From: Saccharothrix sp. S26
Lineage (GTDB): Bacteria > Actinomycetota > Actinomycetes > Mycobacteriales > Pseudonocardiaceae
Assembly: GCF_021390395.1 (NCBI RefSeq)
Contig: NZ_JAJUWT010000025.1
Location: forward strand, 62,001-126,000
Direction: 5' to 3'
Length of the DNA stretch: 64,000 nt
Shown here: positions 34,714 through 44,045 of the stretch, one piece after another
How positions within the stretch are numbered: the first letter of the stretch is position 1
Layout of the letters: the number at the start of each line of letters is the position of its first letter
Program-made: the position numbers and the translations under genes
The notes under the pieces: generated by a model
What the model was told of the DNA's origin: nothing
The model's input: the letters and a program-made list of their open reading frames with translations, nothing else
Databases searched by the model: none

Positions 34714-36273
34714 TTACGCCACCTTGGCCGACACCGCGTCGTCCGCCACGTCCGGCGGCTGGTAGCCCTTGTGCCGCAACGACATCAGCCCGCCCACGAC
34801 CAACGTGACGAGCACGCCCAGCACCGTGTACCAGGGGTAGGCCAGGGACACGACCTTCTGGGCCGGGGCGGCCGGCGAGAAGTCGATCGCCAGGGTCGCG
34901 TCCGGCCCGACGAACTTCACGCCCAGGATCACGAACGCCATCACCACCACCGTCACCGCGAACGCCACCACCGCGTCGAGCTCCTTGGCCTTGCGGAACA
35001 CCAGGCCGAGCAGGAACGCGCCGAGCAGCGCGCCGTAGGTGAAGCCGGCGATCGACAGGCCCTGCTCCACGATCGGGTTGCCGCGCCGCGTGAGCGTGGC
35101 GAACAGCCCGGCGCACACGATCAGCAGGCCCGCCCACACCACCGTCCAGATCCGACCCTGGCGGAACACCTCGGCCTCGCTCATCGGCCGCCGCACGACG
35201 CGCTGCACGATGTCGGTCACGGTCGAGGACGCCAGCGCGCCCAACGACGACGACAGCGCCGCCGCCAGGATGCCCGCGATCACGAACCCGGACAGCCCGG
35301 ACGGCATGTCGTTGACGATGAAGTTGGCGAACAGCTCGTCGTTGTTGTTGAGCCCGAGGTCCTTGACCGGGTTGGCCGCCTTGTAGAACGCCCACAGCAT
35401 GACGCCGATGAACAGGAACAGCGCGAACTGGAGGAACACCACCACACCGCTGGCGATCAGCGCCTTCTGCGCCGAGCGCACGTCCTTGGTCGCCATCAGC
35501 CGCTGCACGATCAGCTGGTCGGCGCCGTGCGAGGCCATGGACAGCACCGCACCGCCGACGAACGCCACGACGATCGCGTACGGCGAGGTGAGCGGGCTGG
35601 CGTCGAAGTCGAGAACCTGGAACTTGCCCGCGTCGGCGGCACGGGCGAACCACCCGTCGGGCAGCTTCCCGTTCAGCACCAGGATCACCGCGAACGCGCC
35701 GACGACGTACCAGAGCATCTGGATCGCGTCGACCCACACCACGGCCCGCACGCCGCCGAGGAAGCTGTAGACGACCATCGCGATGCCCAGTGCCGCCACG
35801 ATCACCCAGTACGACACGTCCACGCCGTACGCGACGAGCACCACCTTGATCGGGATGGCGGTGGCGAACAGGCGCAGGCCGTCCGCGAGCAGCCGGGTGA
35901 CGAGGAACGTCACCGACGCCGTGCTCTGGATGTTGCGCCCGAACCGCTTGCCGAGGAACCCGTAGGCGGTGATCAGCTCGCCCGCGATGTACTTCGGCAG
36001 CAGCACGAACGACACCACGATCCGGCCGATCAGGTAGCCGATGGCCAGCGACAGGAACGTCATCGTGCCCAGGTAGGCGACCGTCGGCACGCTCAGCACG
36101 GTGAGCGTGGACGTCTCGGCCGACACCACCGACACGCACACGACCCACCACGAGATGCGGCGCTCGCTGACGAAGTAGTCGGTGGCGGAGCGCTGGCGCC
36201 CGGCGATCCACACGCCCAGCAGCGGCATGCCCACCAGGAACAGCACGATGATGCCGACATCAAGTGCGCGCAT
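34714..36273 (-). CDS. Sodium:solute symporter family protein
   Basis: A 519-residue inner-membrane transporter with about 13 membrane segments, of the SSS family that couples Na+ to solute uptake. Family landmarks include 'LDVGIIVLFLVGMPLLGVWI' at the start, 'FLGKRFGRNIQS', and 'GVRAVVWVDAIQML' in the core. The ATG at 36273 is chosen for GGGAG five bases upstream; it overlaps the end of anmK by 14 bases. The overlap with anmK suggests uptake of an amino sugar or anhydro-muropeptide, which is only an inference. Confidence 0.88.
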   Translation of the reverse strand: MRALDVGIIVLFLVGMPLLGVWIAGRQRSATDYFVSERRISWWVVCVSVVSAETSTLTVLSVPTVAYLGTMTFLSLAIGYLIGRIVVSFVLLPKYIAGELITAYGFLGKRFGRNIQSTASVTFLVTRLLADGLRLFATAIPIKVVLVAYGVDVSYWVIVAALGIAMVVYSFLGGVRAVVWVDAIQMLWYVVGAFAVILVLNGKLPDGWFARAADAGKFQVLDFDASPLTSPYAIVVAFVGGAVLSMASHGADQLIVQRLMATKDVRSAQKALIASGVVVFLQFALFLFIGVMLWAFYKAANPVKDLGLNNNDELFANFIVNDMPSGLSGFVIAGILAAALSSSLGALASSTVTDIVQRVVRRPMSEAEVFRQGRIWTVVWAGLLIVCAGLFATLTRRGNPIVEQGLSIAGFTYGALLGAFLLGLVFRKAKELDAVVAFAVTVVVMAFVILGVKFVGPDATLAIDFSPAAPAQKVVSLAYPWYTVLGVLVTLVVGGLMSLRHKGYQPPDVADDAVSAKVA

Positions 36274-37396
36274 GGCCTCTCCCATCCGACTGCCTCTCAC
36301 GGCGGCCGATCGTCAATCCCGTCACGGCGGTGATCACGGGCTCGGGCAGGCGCAGCGGGTAGCGGCCGGGGGTGATCGACCCCAGCGGGCGCGGACCGGC
36401 GGCGCCGGTGGCGGACGGCACGTTCGCGGGCAGGCCGTGCCAGGTCAGGAAGCCGAGCAGGGCGGCGAGGTAGGCCTCCTTGCCCGCGGCGGGCAGCCCC
36501 AGTTCGTCGCTCGTGCGCAGGTCCACGTGCCGGCGCAACGACTCGACCAGGACGGGGTTGCGCATTCCGCCGCCGGAGCCGATGACGGTGCCCTCGCACT
36601 CGGCGGCGATCGTGCGCGCGGTCAGCTCGGTCAACGTGGCCAGCAGGTCCTCGGCGGGCATGGTGAGGCCGTCCGTGACGCGGTCGAGGTAGGCGCGGTT
36701 GAAGTGCTCCTTGCCGGTCGACTTGGGCGCGGGTAGCGCGTAGTAGGGGTCGGCGAGCAGGCGGTCGAGCAGCTCGGCGTGGATCCGGCCGCGCCGGGCG
36801 AACTCGCCGTCGGTGTCCTGGTCGCGCAGGCCGCCGGACAGGGCAGTCATGGCCGCGTCCATGAGCGCGTTGCCCGGTCCGGTGTCGTAGGCGGTGACAC
36901 CTCCGGGCGAAACCTTGGTCACGTTGGCGATGCCGCCGATGTTCAGCGCGGTGGCGGGGCCGTCGAAGTCGGCCAGCCAGAGGGCGTCCAGGGTGCTCGC
37001 CAGCGGTGCGCCGTGACCGCCCGCGGCGACGTCGCGCACCCGCAGGTCGGCGACGACCGGCAGGCCGGTGGCTTCGGCTATCCACGCGGGTTGGCCGAGC
37101 TGGAGCGTGCCGAGGCAGCGGCCGTCCTCGACCCAGTGGTGCACGGTCTGGCCCAGCGACGACACCAGCTCGCCCCGGTGGCGGGCGGCGACCTCGGCGA
37201 AGGCCTGGCCGAGCCGCGTGTCGAGCGCGCAGAGCTCCGCGGCGCTGGTCGGTGGCCTGCGCAGGTCCTCGGGGAACGGGTACTCGGCGTGCTCCACGGG
37301 GGTGAGCACGACGGTGCGGCCGTTCAGGGACAGGTCGGCCACGGCCACGTCGATGGCGTCCATCGAGGTGCCTGAGATGAGCCCGATCACCCTCAC
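36260..37396 (-). CDS. anmK: Anhydro-N-acetylmuramic acid kinase
   Basis: AnmK hydrolyses and phosphorylates 1,6-anhydro-MurNAc to MurNAc-6-phosphate in peptidoglycan recycling. The 378 residues begin with the nucleotide-binding 'VIGLISGTSMDAIDVAVADL', followed by 'GHGAPLAST' and 'NIGGIANVT', with a second sugar-kinase-fold phosphate motif 'VIGSGGGMRNPVLVESL'. Family length is about 370. GTG at 37396 is used; a second GTG lies two codons inside. murQ, the next pathway step, is not in the window. Translation is coupled to the symporter gene by a 14-base overlap. Confidence 0.93.
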   Translation of the reverse strand: MRVIGLISGTSMDAIDVAVADLSLNGRTVVLTPVEHAEYPFPEDLRRPPTSAAELCALDTRLGQAFAEVAARHRGELVSSLGQTVHHWVEDGRCLGTLQLGQPAWIAEATGLPVVADLRVRDVAAGGHGAPLASTLDALWLADFDGPATALNIGGIANVTKVSPGGVTAYDTGPGNALMDAAMTALSGGLRDQDTDGEFARRGRIHAELLDRLLADPYYALPAPKSTGKEHFNRAYLDRVTDGLTMPAEDLLATLTELTARTIAAECEGTVIGSGGGMRNPVLVESLRRHVDLRTSDELGLPAAGKEAYLAALLGFLTWHGLPANVPSATGAAGPRPLGSITPGRYPLRLPEPVITAVTGLTIGRRERQSDGRGHART

Positions 37397-37510
37397 GCCC
37401 TGTGGTCTATTCCACACTGCACGCTAGCGCAAGGGTGTTCGTTGGAAAGTTGCCGGAAATCGACCTGGTTCGTAGATCGTCAACATACGGTGGCGTGCGA
37501 GGATTGCGCC

Positions 37511-38857
37511 GTGTCCACCACGTCCCTGATCTGGATCATCGTCGTCGTCGCGGCACTGCTCGCGGTCGCCCTCGTGACGGGCGTCGTGCTGGCGCGACGC
37601 CGGCGGATCAGCCTCACCGAGCCCGAGCAGGACAAGCCCGCCAAGGGGTACCAGGCCGGTGGCGCGATCACGTTCAACGCGCCCGCGCCGCCGGTGGCCG
37701 AGCCGACCAGACCGGCCGAGCCGGTGGAACGCGGTGGCGCGTCACCCGCGCCGACCCCGACCGCCGCGCCCGTCGAGCCCGTCCAGCACCCGGTCGCCGA
37801 CCGCACCGAGGTCGACGGGCAGCCGGGCGTCGGTGACGACGCGGCGGTGCCACGTGACTCGGTCAAGCGCGGGTTCGTCGAGGTCGACCTGCCCGAACAA
37901 GCGTCCGAGATCGAGGAGATCGAGCCGACCGCCGGTCGGTTGGAGCGGCTGCGCGGCCGGCTGTCGCGGTCGCGGTCGACGTTCGGGCAGAGCCTGCTGG
38001 GGTTGCTCGGCGCGGGCGACCTCGACGAGGACTCGTGGACCGACATCGAGGACACGCTGCTGATGGCGGACCTGGGTGCGGCGATCACCGACCAGGTCGT
38101 GACGGCGCTGCGGGAGCAGATCGTGGCGCGTGGTGTGCGCACGTCCGAGGAGGCGCGGGCGTTGCTGCGCGACGTGCTGGTCGACGCGCTGCACCCGGAG
38201 ATGGCACGCGCGGTGAACGCGTTGCCGCACTCGAACGGCTCCGGTGGCGTGAAGCCGGCCGTGGTGCTGGTGGTCGGCGTGAACGGCGTCGGCAAGACCA
38301 CGACGACGGGCAAGCTGGCGCGGGTGCTGGTGGCCGACGGGCGCACCGTGCTGCTGGGTGCGGCGGACACGTTCCGCGCGGCGGCGGCCGACCAGTTGGA
38401 GACGTGGGGTTCGCGCGTCGGTGCGTCGACCGTGCGTGGCGCCGAGGGCGCGGACCCGGCTTCGGTGGCGTTCGAGGCGGTCAAGCAGGGCGTGGCGGCC
38501 GGTGTGGACACCGTGCTGATCGACACGGCGGGCCGGCTGCACACCAAGACCGGCCTGATGGACGAGCTGGGCAAGGTCAAGCGCGTGGTGGAGAAGCAGG
38601 CTGAGGTGGACGAGGTGCTCCTCGTGCTCGACGCCACCACCGGCCAGAACGGCCTGACCCAGGCGCGGGTGTTCGCCGAGGTGGTCGACGTGACCGGCAT
38701 CGTGCTGACCAAGCTGGACGGCACCGCCAAGGGCGGCATCGTCTTCCAGGTCCAGCGCGAGCTGGGCGTCCCGGTCAAGCTCGTGGGCCTGGGCGAGGGC
38801 GCGGACCACCTGGCCCCCTTCGAACCAACCGCCTTCGTCGACGCCCTCCTCCACTAA
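37511..38857 (+). CDS. ftsY: Signal recognition particle receptor FtsY
   Basis: FtsY receives SRP-bound ribosomes at the membrane. The 448 residues show an N-terminal membrane anchor ('SLIWIIVVVAALLAVALV') as in other actinobacteria, an acidic Pro/Glu linker (~40-160), and the NG GTPase domain with 'VNGVGKTTTTGKLAR' (G1), 'DTAGRLHTKTGLMDEL' (G3), 'TKLDGTAKGG' (G4) and 'GEGADHLAPFEP'. GTG at 37511 is chosen because it just precedes the anchor. It diverges from anmK over 114 bases and ends at a compound inverted repeat. Confidence 0.97.
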   Translation: MSTTSLIWIIVVVAALLAVALVTGVVLARRRRISLTEPEQDKPAKGYQAGGAITFNAPAPPVAEPTRPAEPVERGGASPAPTPTAAPVEPVQHPVADRTEVDGQPGVGDDAAVPRDSVKRGFVEVDLPEQASEIEEIEPTAGRLERLRGRLSRSRSTFGQSLLGLLGAGDLDEDSWTDIEDTLLMADLGAAITDQVVTALREQIVARGVRTSEEARALLRDVLVDALHPEMARAVNALPHSNGSGGVKPAVVLVVGVNGVGKTTTTGKLARVLVADGRTVLLGAADTFRAAAADQLETWGSRVGASTVRGAEGADPASVAFEAVKQGVAAGVDTVLIDTAGRLHTKTGLMDELGKVKRVVEKQAEVDEVLLVLDATTGQNGLTQARVFAEVVDVTGIVLTKLDGTAKGGIVFQVQRELGVPVKLVGLGEGADHLAPFEPTAFVDALLH

Positions 38858-38860
38858 CCC

Positions 38861-39000
38861 GAGAGTCCTACGTTCGGCCCGCGAGAGTCCTACGTTCGCG
38901 ACCCCCGAATTCAACGCTCAGGCCGACCGACCGGTATGCCGAGTGTCGAACTCGGGGGTGCCGGACGTAGGACTCTCGCGGCGTGAACGTAGGACTCTCG
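38861..39000. repeat. Nested compound inverted repeat between ftsY and the IclR gene
   Basis: Two direct copies of GAGAGTCCTACGTTCG (38861-38876, 38883-38898) face two inverted copies (38966-38977 core CGTAGGACTCTC, and 38985-39000). Inside them an 18-base arm (38902-38919, starting CCCCCGAATTC) pairs with 38941-38958 at 15 of 18 positions. The whole can fold as one long stem of about 140 bases. It lies between two converging genes, so it can stop transcription both ways. Its modular, duplicated arms suggest a dispersed intergenic repeat family. Confidence 0.75.
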
Positions 39001-39003
39001 CGG

Positions 39004-39753
39004 TTAGGTGGGGGTGGTGGAGAGGCGGGTGGCGATGGTCAGGAGTTCGGGGATGATGCGGGACAGCGAGTCCTTGGTCAGGCGGCTGTCCGGGCCCGAG
39101 ACGGAGATGGCGGCCAGGGTCGGCGCGCCGTGCACGGGCACGGCGACGCAGCGCACGCCCAGCTCCTGCTCGCTCTCGTCGAGGGCGTAACCCTGGGCCG
39201 CGATCTGGTCCAACGACGCCAGCAGCTCGTCGGCGTCGGTGATGGTGTTCGGCGTGTAGGCGGGCAGGCCCGTGCGGGCCAGCAGGGCGCGCACCTCGTC
39301 CCGCGGCAGCTGCGACAGCATCGCCTTGCCCACGCCCGTGCCGTGCGGCAGCAGGCGGCGGCCGACCTCGGTGAACATCCGCATCGAGTGCCGTGACGGC
39401 ACCTGCGCCACGTACACCACCTCGTCGCCGTCCAGCACGGCCAGGTTCGCCGTCTCCTCCACCTGGTCGACCAACTGCGCCAGGAACGGCCGCGCCCACG
39501 TGCCGAACTGCCGCGACGCGCTCTCGCCGAGCCGGATCAGCCGGGGCCCGAGCGTGTACCGCCGGTTGCTGTTCTGCCGCACGTACCCCAGCGTGACAAG
39601 GGTGCGGATCAGCCGGTGGATCGTCGGCAACGGCAGCCCGGAGGCGGCGGCGAGCTCGGACAGGCTCGCCTCGCCGCCCGCGTCGGCCAGGCGTTCCAGC
39701 AGGTCGAAGGCGCGTTGGAGCGACTGGACGCCGCCCGTGGACTCCCGTGCCAC
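39004..39753 (-). CDS. IclR-family regulator of the allantoin/glyoxylate module (AllR-like)
   Basis: A 249-residue IclR repressor: winged helix at the N terminus ('[20 protein letters not shown]', about residues 30-49) and a C-terminal effector domain (~80-245) with '[20 protein letters not shown]' and the '[20 protein letters not shown]' motif. Family members such as AllR sense glyoxylate or allantoate and repress purine-ring catabolism. GTG at 39753 is preferred since AAGGAG lies 8 bases upstream; an ATG at 39759 is only 2 bases from it. The gene diverges from aceB over paired operators, which fits control of itself, aceB and the urate genes. Confidence 0.88.
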   Translation of the reverse strand: MARESTGGVQSLQRAFDLLERLADAGGEASLSELAAASGLPLPTIHRLIRTLVTLGYVRQNSNRRYTLGPRLIRLGESASRQFGTWARPFLAQLVDQVEETANLAVLDGDEVVYVAQVPSRHSMRMFTEVGRRLLPHGTGVGKAMLSQLPRDEVRALLARTGLPAYTPNTITDADELLASLDQIAAQGYALDESEQELGVRCVAVPVHGAPTLAAISVSGPDSRLTKDSLSRIIPELLTIATRLSTTPT

Positions 39754-39769
39754 CGACATCACTCCTTCG

Positions 39770-39811
39770 TTGCCGTTCCGCGTGGCGAAAACTATAGTCC
39801 GCGAAGTAGAA
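39770..39811 (+). promoter_or_regulatory. aceB promoter overlapped by a tandem IclR-type operator
   Basis: TTGCCG (39770-39775) and TATAGT (39793-39798) at 17-base spacing form a good -35/-10 pair for aceB. Over the spacer and -10 box lie two 15-base imperfect palindromes of the form TTCCGC-N3-GCGGAA: 39776-39790 (TTCCGC-GTG-GCGAAA) and 39797-39811 (GTCCGC-GAA-GTAGAA), 6 bases apart. A bound repressor would block polymerase. The same layout occurs at 44848-44883 and 44946-44981. Confidence 0.7.
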
Positions 39812-39837
39812 ACCGACTCGGATCGAGGTGGGCTTCC

Positions 39838-41397
39838 ATGTCCGGTGTTCGCGTCCTCGGGGGCGAAGTGGAACGCGGTGACGAGATCCTCACGCCGGAC
39901 GCGCTGGAGTTCGTGGCCGGGCTGCACCGCGACTTCGCCGCCACCCGCGACGAGCTGATCGCCCGCCGGGCCCGACGCCGCCCGCTGGGCTTCCTGCCGG
40001 AGACGCGGTCGGTCCGCGACGGCGACTGGACGGTCGCCGAAGCGCCCGAGCCGCTGCGCGACCGGCGGGTCGAGATCACCGGGCCCACCGAGCGGAAGAT
40101 GACGATCAACGCGCTGAACTCCGGCGCGAAGGTGTGGCTGGCCGACCTGGAGGACGCCAACACCCCGCACTGGCACAACGTCGTCTCCGGCCAGGTCAAC
40201 CTTTACGACGCCGCCCGCGGCACGATCGAGCACACCTCCCCGGAGGGCAAGCGCTACGCCCTGCGCGACGACGTGGCCCGCCCGACGATCGTGGTCCGCC
40301 CGCGCGGCTGGCACCTGCCCGAGCGGCACGTCGAGATCGACGGCCGGCCGGCCGTGGGCGCGCTGGTCGACTTCGGCCTGCACTTCTTCCACAACGCCCT
40401 CGGCGGTGCCGAAAACCGGGCGACAGGGCTGGGCAGGCCCTACTACTACCTGCCGAAGATGGAGAGCCACCTCGAAGCCCGGCTCTGGAACGACGTCTTC
40501 ACCGCCGCCCAGCAACGCCTCGGCGTCCCGCACGGCACGGTCCGCGCCACCGTGCTGATCGAGACGATCCCGGCCGCGTTCGAGATGGACGAGATCCTGT
40601 ACGAGCTGCGCGACCACGCGTCGGGCCTGAACGCGGGCCGCTGGGACTACCTGTTCAGCATCATCAAGTACTTCCGCGACGCCGGGTCGGACTTCGTGCT
40701 GCCCGACCGCAACAGCATCACCATGACCGTGCCGTTCATGCGCGCCTACACCGAGCTGCTCGTGCGCACGTGCCACAAGCGGGGTGCGTTCGCGATGGGC
40801 GGCATGGCCGCGTTCATCCCGAACCGGCGCGACCCGGAGGTCACCGCGCAGGCGTTGGAGAAGGTGCGCGCGGACAAGACCCGTGAGGCGGGCGACGGGT
40901 TCGACGGTTCCTGGGTGGCGCACCCCGACCTGGTGCCGGTGTGCCGGGAGATCTTCGACGCGAAGCTGGGCGACAAGCCCAACCAGCTCGACGTGCTGCG
41001 GCCGGAGGTGTCGGTCACCGCCGAGCAGTTGCTGGACTTCACCTCGGCGGGCGGCGGCGCGACCCGCGCGGGCGTGGAGTCGGCGGTGGACGTCGGCGTG
41101 CGGTACCTGCTGTCGTGGCTGGGCGGCAACGGCGCGGCGGCCATCCACAACCTGATGGAGGACGCGGCGACCGCCGAGATCTCCCGCTCGCAGCTGTGGC
41201 AGTGGGTGCACAACGACGTCGTGCTGGACGACGGCACACCGGTCACCGCGGAGCTGGTGCGGACCGTGCTGGCGCAGGTGAAGGAGAAGCTGGACGGCGA
41301 GCACCTCGACCTGGCGGTGGAGCTGTTCGAGCAGGTGGCGCTGGCCGACGAGTTCGTCGACTTCCTGACCCTGCCGGCCTACGAGCGGATCGGCTGA
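39838..41397 (+). CDS. aceB: Malate synthase A
   Basis: AceB condenses glyoxylate with acetyl-CoA to malate. The 519 residues match isoform A in length and show '[20 protein letters not shown]', '[13 protein letters not shown]', '[16 protein letters not shown]', '[20 protein letters not shown]' and the C-terminal catalytic '[20 protein letters not shown]'. ATG at 39838 follows GAGGTGG. Next to an AllR-like gene and with the shared operator, its job here is most likely to consume glyoxylate from allantoin breakdown. No isocitrate lyase is nearby. Confidence 0.96.
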   Translation: MSGVRVLGGEVERGDEILTPDALEFVAGLHRDFAATRDELIARRARRRPLGFLPETRSVRDGDWTVAEAPEPLRDRRVEITGPTERKMTINALNSGAKVWLADLEDANTPHWHNVVSGQVNLYDAARGTIEHTSPEGKRYALRDDVARPTIVVRPRGWHLPERHVEIDGRPAVGALVDFGLHFFHNALGGAENRATGLGRPYYYLPKMESHLEARLWNDVFTAAQQRLGVPHGTVRATVLIETIPAAFEMDEILYELRDHASGLNAGRWDYLFSIIKYFRDAGSDFVLPDRNSITMTVPFMRAYTELLVRTCHKRGAFAMGGMAAFIPNRRDPEVTAQALEKVRADKTREAGDGFDGSWVAHPDLVPVCREIFDAKLGDKPNQLDVLRPEVSVTAEQLLDFTSAGGGATRAGVESAVDVGVRYLLSWLGGNGAAAIHNLMEDAATAEISRSQLWQWVHNDVVLDDGTPVTAELVRTVLAQVKEKLDGEHLDLAVELFEQVALADEFVDFLTLPAYERIG

Positions 41398-41398
41398 C

Positions 41399-42595
41399 GT
41401 GCCGCGCACGTCGTTGTCGCCCGAGGCGGTGCGGGCGGTCACCGCGCGGTTGTCCGATGTGGAGCTGCGCGCGTCGGCGGGTCGGCAGCCCGTGCACACG
41501 TGCTACGTGCCCGCCGACCGGGTGCGCCCGTCGACGCTCGCCGACTGGGGTGCGCAAGCGCTTGCGGCGTTGGCCGAGCACGCCCCGGGCGGCCTGGCCG
41601 ACGTGCTCGACCTGGCACCGGAGCCGGCGGAGGTCGTGGACGGGCGGGTGCGGGCGAAGCTGGCCGCCGAACCCGTGGAGGACCTGCGGATCGACTTCGA
41701 GGACGGCTACGGCGTCCGCACCGACGCCGAGGAGGACGGTGACGCCGAACGCACCGCGCACGTGGTGCGGGACTGGCTGCGCGCCGGCGTCGCGCCCCTG
41801 CGGTTCGGGCTGCGGATGAAGTCGTTCGACACCAGGGCGTCGCGCGAGCGCGGCATCCGCACCCTGGACGTCTTCCTCACCGCGCTGGGCGAGGCACCCG
41901 AGGGTTTCGTGATCACGTTCCCGAAGGTCACCTCGGTCGCGCAGGTGGAGGTGCTCGGCGACGTCCTCGACCTGTTCGGCTTCCCGCTGCGGTTCGAGAT
42001 CCAGGTGGAGACGACGCGGTCGATCGTGGACCCCGAAGGCAGGCTGGCGCTGCCGAGGTTCATCGAGGCGGGCCGCGGCCGCGTCACGGGCCTGCACTTC
42101 GGCACGTACGACTACACGGCGGGCTGCGGGCTGGGCGCGGCGCACCAGCACCTCGCGCACGGCGCGTGCGACTTCGCCCGCAACGTCATGCAGGTCTGCG
42201 CGGCGGGCACGGGCGTCGCGCTGTCCGACGGTTCCACCAACGTGCTGCCGGTCGGCGACGCCGTGCACGAGGGTTGGCGCACGCACTACCGGCTGGTGCG
42301 GCGGTCGTTGGCGCACGGCTTCTACCAGGGCTGGGACCTGCACCCGGCGCAGTTGGTGACCAGGTACGCGGCGGTGCACGCGTTCTACCTCGAAGGTGCG
42401 GAGGCCGACGCGCGCAGGCTCAAGGCGTACGTGTCCCGGGCGGGCGGTTCGGTGCTGGACGAGCCCGCGACCGCCCAGGCGCTGTCCACGTCGTTCCTGC
42501 GCGCCTTGGACTGCGGTGCCCTGGACGGGGACGAAATCCGCCGTGCGACCGGACTGTCAGTGACGGAATTGCAGGCTCTAGCCAGAAGAGAGTGA
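41399..42595 (+). CDS. DUF6986 family protein, HpcH/HpaI aldolase-like (TIM-barrel)
   Basis: A 398-residue protein related to the HpcH/HpaI aldolase/citrate-lyase beta fold: 'EDLRIDFEDGYGVR' (acidic metal-binding site), 'FEIQVETTRSIVDPEGRLAL' and 'GLHFGTYDYTAGCGLG' match the metal-dependent class II barrel. The group is called DUF6986 and regularly follows aceB in actinobacterial allantoin clusters. Its reaction is not established to my knowledge; work on C2/C3 acids near malate synthase is inferred. The GTG at 41399 follows the aceB stop by 1 base, so the two are translationally coupled. Confidence 0.8.
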   Translation: MPRTSLSPEAVRAVTARLSDVELRASAGRQPVHTCYVPADRVRPSTLADWGAQALAALAEHAPGGLADVLDLAPEPAEVVDGRVRAKLAAEPVEDLRIDFEDGYGVRTDAEEDGDAERTAHVVRDWLRAGVAPLRFGLRMKSFDTRASRERGIRTLDVFLTALGEAPEGFVITFPKVTSVAQVEVLGDVLDLFGFPLRFEIQVETTRSIVDPEGRLALPRFIEAGRGRVTGLHFGTYDYTAGCGLGAAHQHLAHGACDFARNVMQVCAAGTGVALSDGSTNVLPVGDAVHEGWRTHYRLVRRSLAHGFYQGWDLHPAQLVTRYAAVHAFYLEGAEADARRLKAYVSRAGGSVLDEPATAQALSTSFLRALDCGALDGDEIRRATGLSVTELQALARRE

Positions 42596-42670
42596 TCGTG
42601 GCATCGCTGGATGGGGTGATCCTGGAAGCGGTGAAAAGCCGAATCCCGCGGCACCGGTCAGTGTGTGTGC

Positions 42671-43129
42671 ATGACCATGCGAGCCGGGTTGTGGACCGGG
42701 CTGCCGGACCTGGAGCGGGCCGAGTTCCGCTACCAGGTGGTGGCGTGCGCGGCGGACGTGGACGTGCTCATCGCCGCCCTGGCGCGGCCCGAGTGCAATG
42801 ACGGGATGCTGGAGCACTTCGGCCGCGCGCCGGACGCGGAGGGGGAGAGCGACCACAACCTGGTGCTCGCCGTGCGCGGCCGGTGGGGCTACCTCAACTA
42901 CGTGGACGACGAGTTCACCGGCTGGCCGAAGGGCGAGCCGGACGCGCCTTACGTGGACGAGACCTACACCGACTTCCCGCCGGGCGTGGGCGTGCCGTTG
43001 ACGACCTACCGGGAGATCCTGCTGGAGTTCATGTTCACCGCCCGCCGGCCGACGGTCGTGGACTGGTACGAGGAGGCCGACCTGTTCCACACCTGGCGGC
43101 TGCAACGCATGGCGCTGCACAAGAAGTGA
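42671..43129 (+). CDS. Imm1-like immunity protein, orphan
   Basis: A 152-residue soluble protein. Its pattern fits Imm1 immunity proteins of polymorphic toxin systems: 'VDVLIAALARPECNDGMLEH' near the start, a core 'GRWGYLNYVDDEFTGWPKG', then 'FPPGVGVPLTTYREILLEFM' and 'TARRPTVVDW'. Imm1 proteins neutralise deaminase or nuclease toxins. No toxin gene is beside it, so the role is unproven. ATG at 42671 has no clear ribosome site; neighbouring GTG 42665 or ATG 42677 are alternatives. It converges on the uricase gene across a terminator. Confidence 0.55.
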   Translation: MTMRAGLWTGLPDLERAEFRYQVVACAADVDVLIAALARPECNDGMLEHFGRAPDAEGESDHNLVLAVRGRWGYLNYVDDEFTGWPKGEPDAPYVDETYTDFPPGVGVPLTTYREILLEFMFTARRPTVVDWYEEADLFHTWRLQRMALHKK

Positions 43130-43157
43130 CCGCGCTCCCCGCGCCGGGGAGCACGGT
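43129..43157. terminator. Bidirectional terminator hairpin
   Basis: GCTCCCCG (43134-43141) pairs with CGGGGAGC (43145-43152), extended outward by ACCG/CGGT with one mismatch, giving 12 of 13 pairs. It lies between the stop codons of the Imm1-like gene and uricase and can end both transcripts. Confidence 0.75.
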
Positions 43158-43163
43158 CGACGC

Positions 43164-44042
43164 TCAGAACGTCGGCAGCGCGTACCAGGCGGACCCGGCG
43201 TCCTCCGCGTCGTCACGCAGCACGCAGCCCTCGATCAGCCCGTACGGCCGGTCGGCCGCGTAGAACACCTCGTTGTCGTTCTCCAGCCCGAACGGCGACA
43301 GGTCGACGGCGAAGTGGTGCTTGTTCGGCATCGACAGCCGCACCTCCGCCACCTCGGGCCGCTCGCGCAGCACCGCCTCGCCCATCGCGTACAGGGTCTG
43401 CTGCAACGACAGGCTGTGCTTGGTCGCGAACGTCGTCAGCAGCAGCCGCCGGATCCGCGTGAAGCTGTCCGCCCAGTCGATCCCGTCGCCCTGGTAGCGC
43501 CACCGGGCCGTGACCGAGGTGGCCAGGATCCGGTCGTCGGTCTCCTTCAACGTCGTGTACTCGTCGCGCGGGAACCCGTGGAACTCCGACCCTGTCGTCT
43601 TGAGCACCACCACGTCCCGCACGCCCGACACCACCCACGCGCGCTCGCCCTCGACGGTCACGGCGGTCGTGCGCTTCTCGCCGCTGCCCTGGACGAACGA
43701 GTGGTCGTTGCCCTCGATGCGCTGCCAGGCGTGCTCGTCGATGAGCACGCGCGCACCGGTGATCGCCTCCTGCGACGCCACGAAGTGGCGGCCCAGGCGC
43801 AGCGCGAAGTCCTCGATCTCGCCGACCGGGGCCTGCTTGGCGAACGCGTACACGGTGTTCTTCTGCGTGTCGGTCGCCAGCACCTTGGAGTTGTCGCCGG
43901 TGAGGTGGGTGTCGGCCAGGTCGCCGCGCAGGGAGGTGCTGACCGTGAGGTCCCTGATCGCGTGCACGGCGCCGTCGCGGGTCACGGTGACGAGGCGGTT
44001 CTCCGCCTTCCCGTACTGGTTGGGGCCCAGGACGATGGCCAT
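43164..44042 (-). CDS. pucL: Urate oxidase (uricase)
   Basis: Uricase oxidises urate to 5-hydroxyisourate without a cofactor. The 292 residues form the two T-fold repeats of the family. Catalytic features visible: Lys12 in 'NQYGKAENRL', the Thr of 'LATDTQKNTVYA' and the His of 'SMPNKHHFAVDL'. ATG at 44042 follows GGGAG. It is the last gene of the operon uraD-uraH-pucL reading left; the three proteins catalyse successive steps, starting with this one. Confidence 0.97.
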   Translation of the reverse strand: MAIVLGPNQYGKAENRLVTVTRDGAVHAIRDLTVSTSLRGDLADTHLTGDNSKVLATDTQKNTVYAFAKQAPVGEIEDFALRLGRHFVASQEAITGARVLIDEHAWQRIEGNDHSFVQGSGEKRTTAVTVEGERAWVVSGVRDVVVLKTTGSEFHGFPRDEYTTLKETDDRILATSVTARWRYQGDGIDWADSFTRIRRLLLTTFATKHSLSLQQTLYAMGEAVLRERPEVAEVRLSMPNKHHFAVDLSPFGLENDNEVFYAADRPYGLIEGCVLRDDAEDAGSAWYALPTF

Positions 44043-44045
44043 CGG

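Noticed and set aside
42598-42801. A 68-residue frame from GTG 42598 as the start of the Imm1-like gene region
   Set aside because: Its translation turns Arg/Gly-rich and overlaps the Imm1-like frame, which has the better coding pattern.
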